64,000 nucleotides of DNA, taken from contig CAVQLK010000006.1 in NCBI GenBank assembly GCA_963713355.1, positions 62,001 to 126,000 of the forward strand. The letters are read 5' to 3'. A program made the translations under genes and the position numbers. How positions within the stretch are numbered: position 1 is the stretch's first letter; the number at the start of each line of letters is the position of its first letter. The notes beneath the pieces are model-generated. The model was given only the letters and a program-made list of their open reading frames with translations, was not told where the DNA came from and searched no databases. The stretch is from FEN-1219 sp963713355 (lineage in GTDB: Bacteria; Pseudomonadota; Gammaproteobacteria; Steroidobacterales; Rariloculaceae). Positions 59,549 to 64,000 of the stretch are shown here, one piece after another.

Positions 59549-60394
59549 GTGAACAAGAGCGCCGCCTTGCTGTTGACCGCAGTCGCCGCCGGTGTCTTCG
59601 CGCCTGCATCCGAGGCCGCCACCGTGCTAGAGCAGATCGCCGAGCTCACGGTGCCCGAGGCCAATCAGGGTGTCGGGGTCGACGAGCGCCACTTCTACGC
59701 CGTGGACAACCAGGCCATCGGCAAGTACGACAAGACGACCGGCAAGCTGGTCGAGAAGTGGGAGGGCGCCCGCGAGGGGCCGATCGTGCACCTCGACAGC
59801 GCGATGCTCATGGGCGGCAAGCTGTATGCAGCGCACTCGAACTATCCTGAGTGGCCGATGACGAGCTCGGTCGAGATCTTCGACGCAGACACCATGGAGC
59901 ACATCGGCAGCCACAGCTTCGGCGTCCGCTGGGGCTCGCTAACGTGGGCAGATTGGCACGACGGGCACTGGTGGATGACGTTCGCCAACTACGACCAGCG
60001 GATCGGACCCGGGCAGACGCCTTACGGCCACAAGGCGAACACGGTGCTCGTCCAGCTGAGCGGCGATTTCCAGCCGGTCCAGTCGTGGACGCTGCCGAAG
60101 GCGGTCCTCGACCGCTTCGAGGACATGAGCAATTCGGGCGGCTCATGGGGTCCGGATGGATTCCTTTATCTCTCGGGTCACGACCCCGCGGAGCTCTACA
60201 AGATGGCGCTTCCCGAGGCGGGCTCGGTGCTGCAGCTCGTCGAGATCGTCCCGCTGAACATCCGCGGGCAGGGCATCGCCTGGGATCGCTCACAGCCCGG
60301 CGTAATCTACGGGATCATCCGCGCGTCGGCGCAGGAGCGCGCGGCCGGAATCGGGCACCGCGTGACGGTGTCTCGGATGACTGAGAAGCGGTAG
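59549..60394 (+). CDS. Secreted beta-propeller-like protein
   Basis: 281 residues from a GTG at 59549; signal peptide ending FAPASEA. The text VGVDERHFYAVDNQAIGKYDK, GGKLYAAHSNYPEWP, GSLTWADWHDGHWWMTF and WGPDGFLYLSGHDPAELYKM has the repeating WxxDGxLY pattern of SMP-30/six-bladed propellers. It lacks a clear lactonase metal site. It is probably periplasmic. No function is assigned. Confidence 0.72.
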   Translation: MNKSAALLLTAVAAGVFAPASEAATVLEQIAELTVPEANQGVGVDERHFYAVDNQAIGKYDKTTGKLVEKWEGAREGPIVHLDSAMLMGGKLYAAHSNYPEWPMTSSVEIFDADTMEHIGSHSFGVRWGSLTWADWHDGHWWMTFANYDQRIGPGQTPYGHKANTVLVQLSGDFQPVQSWTLPKAVLDRFEDMSNSGGSWGPDGFLYLSGHDPAELYKMALPEAGSVLQLVEIVPLNIRGQGIAWDRSQPGVIYGIIRASAQERAAGIGHRVTVSRMTEKR

Positions 60395-60458
60395 CTCTTT
60401 CCCGTCGCAGCGTTGCCTGAAACAATGCACATGAGGCGTCGGATCACGGGGGAATCAA

Positions 60459-60905
60459 ATGAATAACTATCGCTGGGTTTCGTTGCTCGGGGCCGTTGCA
60501 GTCTGCGCGGTGTCGTTCGCGGCTGTGGACGAGAAGGGCTTCGTGATCTTGATGCCGAACGAGATCGTCTACGAGAAGAACCCGGCCGGCAGTGGGCCTG
60601 ACCTGGCTGTCGTGGCCGGCGATCCGACCAAGGAAGGCTTCTACGTCATCCGCGCGCGCTTCGCTCCCGGCGTCATGTCGCAGCCGCACTCGCATCCCGG
60701 AGACCGGCACGTCACCGTGATCTCCGGAACGTGGTGGGCCGGCAAAGGCGCCAAGTTCGATCCGAACGCGACGACGCCGCTAGGCCCCGGCAGCTACATG
60801 CTGCATCCGGCCGGCGAAGTGCACTTCGACGGCGCCAAGGACGTCGAGGCGATCGTCGAGATCAAGGGCATGGGGCCTGCGCCGTCGATTCCCGCGGCCC
60901 GCTAG
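60459..60905 (+). CDS. Secreted cupin-domain protein
   Basis: 148 residues with a signal peptide (LLGAVAVCAVSFAAVDEK). The cupin motif reads VMSQPHSHPGDRHVTVISGTW, with the metal ligands in HSHPGDRH, and the second motif LHPAGEVHFDGAKD. Good GGGGGA ribosome site before the ATG. It is probably a small metal-binding periplasmic protein. Directly upstream of the sulfite dehydrogenase genes. Confidence 0.82.
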   Translation: MNNYRWVSLLGAVAVCAVSFAAVDEKGFVILMPNEIVYEKNPAGSGPDLAVVAGDPTKEGFYVIRARFAPGVMSQPHSHPGDRHVTVISGTWWAGKGAKFDPNATTPLGPGSYMLHPAGEVHFDGAKDVEAIVEIKGMGPAPSIPAAR

Positions 60906-60929
60906 CGCGCTACGCAGCGAGGATTCTCG

Positions 60930-62195
60930 ATGACAGCAAAAGATTTCGACGCGCTCGAGCAAGTGGCCGGCAACGGCTTGCTGCATCGGCGGTTGTTCTT
61001 GCAGGGCGGAGCGGCCGCCCTCGCGGGCACGACGCTGCTGACGGCGCGAGCAGCTCCGCCCGACGTGCCGAAGTCGATGACGACTCCCGGCATGCCAATG
61101 CGCGCCTACGGCGAACGCTCGCCGCACGAAGCCCGCGTGCAACGAACCGTGGGCGCGACGACGGGCGCGGCGGGCACCGGCGCCTCGCGTACGCCATTGG
61201 AGTCCCTCGAAGGCATCATCACGCCGAGCGCGCTGCACTTCGAGCGCCACCATAACGGTGTGCCGGACATCGATCCCGCTCAGCATCAAGTGCTGATCCA
61301 TGGCCTCGTCGAGCGACCGCTGATCTTCAGCATGGACGCGCTCGCGCGCTACCCGATGGTGTCGCGCATTCAGTTCCTCGAGTGCTCGGGCAACAGCGGC
61401 GGCAACAACAACGCCGAGGCGCCGCAGCAAACGGCCGGCGGCATTCATGGCCTCGTGTCGTGCAGCGACTGGGCGGGTGTGCCGCTCGCCGTGTTGCTCG
61501 ACGAAGCCGGCGTCAAGCCCGAAGGCCGATGGCTGCTCGCCGAAGGTGCCGACGCGGCGGCCATGAGCCGCAGCGTGCCGATGGCCAAGGCGATGGACGA
61601 CGCCTTCCTTGCGCTCTATCAGAATGGCGAGCGGCTGCGGCCCGAGCAGGGTTACCCGGTGCGGCTGTTCCTGCCGGGATACGAAGGCAACATGAGCGTC
61701 AAATGGCTGCGCCGCATCAAGGTCACGGCCGAGCCGACGATGACGAAAGACGAAACGTCGAAGTACTCGGACCTGCAGCCGAACGGCCGCTCGCTGCTAT
61801 TCACGTTTCCGATGGAAGTGAAGTCCGTGATCACGTCGCCGTCCGGCACGCAGAAGATGCAGGGGCCGGGGCTGTACCAGATCTCCGGCGTCGCGTGGTC
61901 CGGCTTCGGCCGAATCCGCCGCGTCGAAGTCTCGGCTGATGGCGGTGAGAGCTGGGCGGAGGCCGCGCTCGACGGACCCGTGCTGGCGCAAGCGCTGACG
62001 CGGTTCCGCATGCCGTGGCGCTGGAACGGCGGCCCGAGCGTGCTGCTGAGCCGCGCCGTCGACGAGACGGGCGCGGTGCAGCCGACGCGCGCGGCACTGA
62101 TGGCCGCACGCGGCGCGGCGTTTCGGTATCACTACAACGCGATCCAGAGCTGGAACGTGGGCGCAGCCGGCGAAGTGAGCAACATCTATGTTTGA
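60930..62195 (+). CDS. soxC: Sulfite dehydrogenase, molybdopterin subunit (SoxC type)
   Basis: 421 residues. A Tat signal (HRRLFLQGGAAALAG) sends the folded protein to the periplasm. The sulfite-oxidase fold has the Moco-binding cysteine C152 in IQFLECSGNSGG, and the text GIHGLVSCSDWAGVPLAVLL, QGYPVRLFLPGYEGNMSVKWLR and ISGVAWSGFGRIRRVEVS. It oxidises sulfite or a protein-bound sulfane and hands electrons to the cytochrome encoded next, whose start overlaps its stop by eight bases. No other sox genes are in the window. Confidence 0.93.
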   Translation: MTAKDFDALEQVAGNGLLHRRLFLQGGAAALAGTTLLTARAAPPDVPKSMTTPGMPMRAYGERSPHEARVQRTVGATTGAAGTGASRTPLESLEGIITPSALHFERHHNGVPDIDPAQHQVLIHGLVERPLIFSMDALARYPMVSRIQFLECSGNSGGNNNAEAPQQTAGGIHGLVSCSDWAGVPLAVLLDEAGVKPEGRWLLAEGADAAAMSRSVPMAKAMDDAFLALYQNGERLRPEQGYPVRLFLPGYEGNMSVKWLRRIKVTAEPTMTKDETSKYSDLQPNGRSLLFTFPMEVKSVITSPSGTQKMQGPGLYQISGVAWSGFGRIRRVEVSADGGESWAEAALDGPVLAQALTRFRMPWRWNGGPSVLLSRAVDETGAVQPTRAALMAARGAAFRYHYNAIQSWNVGAAGEVSNIYV

Positions 62196-62721
62196 GCGCA
62201 AGGTCGCGTTCGCCGTGGCTGCTGTCGCCTGGCTCGCGTGCGCAGCGGCACAAGAGGGGCCTGGCCTTGGCGTGCCGGCGACTCCCGAGCAGATCGCGGG
62301 CTGGGACATCAGCATCGGACCCGACGGCGCTGGGCTGCCGCCGGGCTCCGGCACCGCGGCGGCCGGCAAGGTCGTCTATGACGCGAAGTGCCTCGCCTGC
62401 CACGGCGCCGGTGGCGTGGGGCGACCCAACGATCAGCTCGTCGGCGGACAGGGCACGCTGCGCGAGGCAACGCCGATCCGCACCGTCGGCAGCTACTGGC
62501 CGTACGCGACGACGGTGTTCGACTACATTCGCCGCGCGATGCCGTACGTGACGCCGCATTCGCTGACGCCCGACGAGACGTACGCGGTCACGGCCTACCT
62601 ACTGGCGCTGAACGGTGTCATCGCCGAGGACGCGGTCATGGACGCGACGACGTTACCGAAAGTCGTCATGCCGAACCACTCGAGCTTCGACTCGGCGTAC
62701 CGCGAGCCGCGGCGCCGATAA
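62188..62721 (+). CDS. soxD: Cytochrome c subunit of sulfite dehydrogenase (SoxD-like)
   Basis: 177 residues, signal peptide ending AWLACAAAQ. Heme c is bound at C68, C71 and H72 in AKCLACHGAGG; M118 in RRAMPYVTP is the likely sixth ligand. The segment IAGWDISIGPDGAGLPPGSG is typical of SoxD. It is only half the length of classic two-heme SoxD, so this is a one-heme form. It overlaps a convergent membrane-protein gene by 56 bases. Confidence 0.9.
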   Translation: MFERKVAFAVAAVAWLACAAAQEGPGLGVPATPEQIAGWDISIGPDGAGLPPGSGTAAAGKVVYDAKCLACHGAGGVGRPNDQLVGGQGTLREATPIRTVGSYWPYATTVFDYIRRAMPYVTPHSLTPDETYAVTAYLLALNGVIAEDAVMDATTLPKVVMPNHSSFDSAYREPRRR

Positions 62722-63025
62722 GTTCCCTCCGCACGCGGCTGGCCATGAGAATGTAGGAGCCGATGAAGCCGAGTGCCAGGGTGGCAAGCCCCACGACGAT
62801 CCAAATGATCCAATTACGCCCTGTTCGATGGGCAAGCACTCCGAGAGCCGCCCAATAGAAGCAGGCGAAGACGGCGAACGCGGCTAGCAGAATGCCGGTT
62901 ACGGCGCTCGGGAGCGAAGCGCCGCTGGCGGCGAACAATGGATCCACGCCCATGGCGAGCGCGAAGCTGAGGACGCATCCCCAGAAGCCCCAATGCAGAA
63001 ACCGCAGCGGCCGCGCCAAGTCCAT
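62666..63025 (-). CDS. Small membrane protein of unknown function
   Basis: 119 residues with three or four hydrophobic helices (WGFWGCVLSFALAMGV; AVTGILLAAFAVFACFYWAALGVL; WIIWIVVGLATLALGFIGSYIL) and a basic Ser-rich tail. Its start overlaps the DUF486 stop in TAATG, so the two genes are coupled. The 3' end overlaps soxD on the other strand by 56 bases. No domain is recognised. Confidence 0.65.
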   Translation of the reverse strand: MDLARPLRFLHWGFWGCVLSFALAMGVDPLFAASGASLPSAVTGILLAAFAVFACFYWAALGVLAHRTGRNWIIWIVVGLATLALGFIGSYILMASRVRRELIGAAARGTPSRSSSGSA

Positions 63026-63381
63026 TAGACGCCGGCCAACCGGCTGCGGAACACGAAGTACACCGCGCCGAGAATACAAAGCGCCGCCCACAGGTAATCG
63101 AGCTTCAGCGGCTCCTTCAAGTAGTACACGGCGAACGGCACGAACACGACGAGCGTGATGACCTCTTGCAAGAGCTTGAGCTGGCCGACGGATAGCACCG
63201 TGTAGCCGATGCGGTTGCCGGGCACTTGCAGCATGTACTCGAAGAACGCGATGCCCCAGCTCACGAGCGCGGCGACGATCCACGGCCGCTGATTGAGCTC
63301 TTTGAGATGCGCATACCACGCGAATGTCATGAAGACGTTGCTCAAGCCGAGCAGCAGGATCGTGAAGCCGATGTTGCGCAT
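63025..63381 (-). CDS. DUF486 family membrane protein
   Basis: 118 residues in four helices, resembling half of an EamA/DMT transporter: FTILLLGLSNVFMTFAWYAHL, WGIAFFEYMLQVPGNRIGY, VITLVVFVPFAVYYLKEPL and WAALCILGAVYFVFRS. The ATG at 63381 starts the family homology. The function is unknown; the fold suggests a small-multidrug-resistance-like carrier. Confidence 0.88.
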   Translation of the reverse strand: MRNIGFTILLLGLSNVFMTFAWYAHLKELNQRPWIVAALVSWGIAFFEYMLQVPGNRIGYTVLSVGQLKLLQEVITLVVFVPFAVYYLKEPLKLDYLWAALCILGAVYFVFRSRLAGV

Positions 63382-63462
63382 CGCGTGAAAACCCCTCGAT
63401 TCGCGATGGCGCGGAGTATCGCACGGCACCGGCCCGCCGCTCATTCGCGCTAAGCTTGGCCG

Positions 63463-64000
63463 ATGGCTGCACTATCACCCGACCGTCCCAAAGGAAAGTC
63501 GCTCAAACCGCTGCGCGCGCTGGCGCCGTTCATCGCGCCGCACTGGCGCGTGCTCGCGCTCGCGTTGGCGGCGTTAGCTGGTCGCCGCGGTCGCGCAGCT
63601 CGCGTTGCCGGTCGCGGTCCGCTACCTCATCGACGAAGGGCTGGCCGTGCGCGACGCGGCCACGATCAACCGGTACTTCGTCTTCTTTCTCGCTGCGGCC
63701 GTCGTGTTCGGCGTGTTTGCGGCGCTGCGGTTCTATCTCGTGACTTGGCTCGGCGAGCGCGTCATCGCGGACGTGCGCAACGCCGTGTACGCAAAAGTCG
63801 TTCGCATGGACCCGACGTTCTTCGAGGTCACGCGGACGGGCGAAGTCTTGTCTCGGCTGACGGCCGATACGACGCTCGTGCAGTCGATCTCCGGTGTCGG
63901 CATCTCGATCACGCTGCGCTCGATGCTGACGCTGCTCGGGTCGCTCGTCATGCTCGTCTACACGAGCCCGACGCTGGCCTTGATGATCGTCTTGCTGATG
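63463..64000 (+). CDS. ABC exporter, N-terminal membrane domain (apparent frameshift; runs off the window)
   Basis: MsbA-like ABC transporter; only the first 180 residues are visible. From ATG 63463 the reading is PLRALAPFIAPHWRVLALAL; after one extra base near 63577 the next frame continues LVAAVAQLALPVAVRYLIDEG, FYLVTWLGERVIADVRNAVY and GEVLSRLTADTTLVQS, standard text of the exporter transmembrane domain. The ATP-binding domain must lie beyond 64000. The substrate cannot be predicted. Confidence 0.85.
   Translation, partial: MAALSPDRPKGKSLKPLRALAPFIAPHWRVLALALAALAGRRGRAARVAGRGPLPHRRRAGRARRGHDQPVLRLLSRCGRRVRRVCGAAVLSRDLARRARHRGRAQRRVRKSRSHGPDVLRGHADGRSLVSADGRYDARAVDLRCRHLDHAALDADAARVARHARLHEPDAGLDDRLAD

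Noticed and set aside
1..64000. tRNA, rRNA, insertion sequences and phage genes
   Set aside because: I looked for T-loop and CCA-end patterns, rRNA motifs, terminal inverted repeats with transposase text and phage structural genes; none was convincing.

Overview
The window is GC-rich (roughly two-thirds G+C by eye) and densely packed with genes, with TTG and GTG starts and ATGA/TGATG overlaps. The surA-pdxA-rsmA block beside lptD and murU, the aerobic kynurenine branch and a TonB-dependent receptor behind a cobalamin riboswitch point to a gammaproteobacterium, probably near the Steroidobacterales/Xanthomonadales. That placement is inference; no rRNA, tRNA or CRISPR array was seen.

Layout. 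(1) 1-10.9 kb: on the minus strand, outer-membrane assembly and housekeeping genes (lptD, surA, pdxA, rsmA), then hydroxyanthranilate dioxygenase, kynureninase and a partial kynurenine monooxygenase. On the plus strand, murU and maleylacetoacetate isomerase, facing a thiamine-diphosphate enzyme. (2) 11-25.3 kb: a MoxR/von Willebrand A cluster: a divergent DUF4159 gene, a large vWA/GATase-like membrane protein, a caspase-fold protein lacking its cysteine, a TPR metallopeptidase, MoxR, DUF58, a BatA-like protein and a huge DUF4175 protein with Gly/Gln/Pro repeats. (3) 25.4-30.4 kb: dienelactone hydrolase, MacB-type ATPase plus MacA-type adaptor (no permease), alpha/beta hydrolase, alcohol dehydrogenase. 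(4) 30.4-39.3 kb: cobalamin riboswitch and receptor, a beta-propeller-like lipoprotein, a triple-PAS hybrid kinase, a methyltransferase and a DUF6152 pair. (5) 39.4-44.8 kb: a metal-uptake ABC operon with two solute-binding proteins. (6) 44.8-48.8 kb: a decayed chromosomal integron: broken intI, a tolR/exbD-like gene, brnTA, a phosphatase cassette, two complete attC sites and half of a third. (7) 48.9-62.7 kb: secreted and redox enzymes, including an orphan EboE-like protein opposite a MetE-like protein, two dehydrogenases, a metallo-beta-lactamase-fold hydrolase, an M20 amidohydrolase, a DUF3500 protein and a SoxCD-type sulfite dehydrogenase. (8) The window ends inside an ABC exporter.

Eight otherwise intact genes carry one apparent single-base frameshift each (near 17815, 18588, 22254, 39813, 46112, 47880, 56132 and 63577). 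I annotate them as single genes and note the break; the pattern could be sequence error or real decay. The integrase is broken more severely, including an internal deletion, and is called a pseudogene. The most interesting material is the integron remnant and the MoxR/vWA cluster with its cysteine-less caspase-fold partner.
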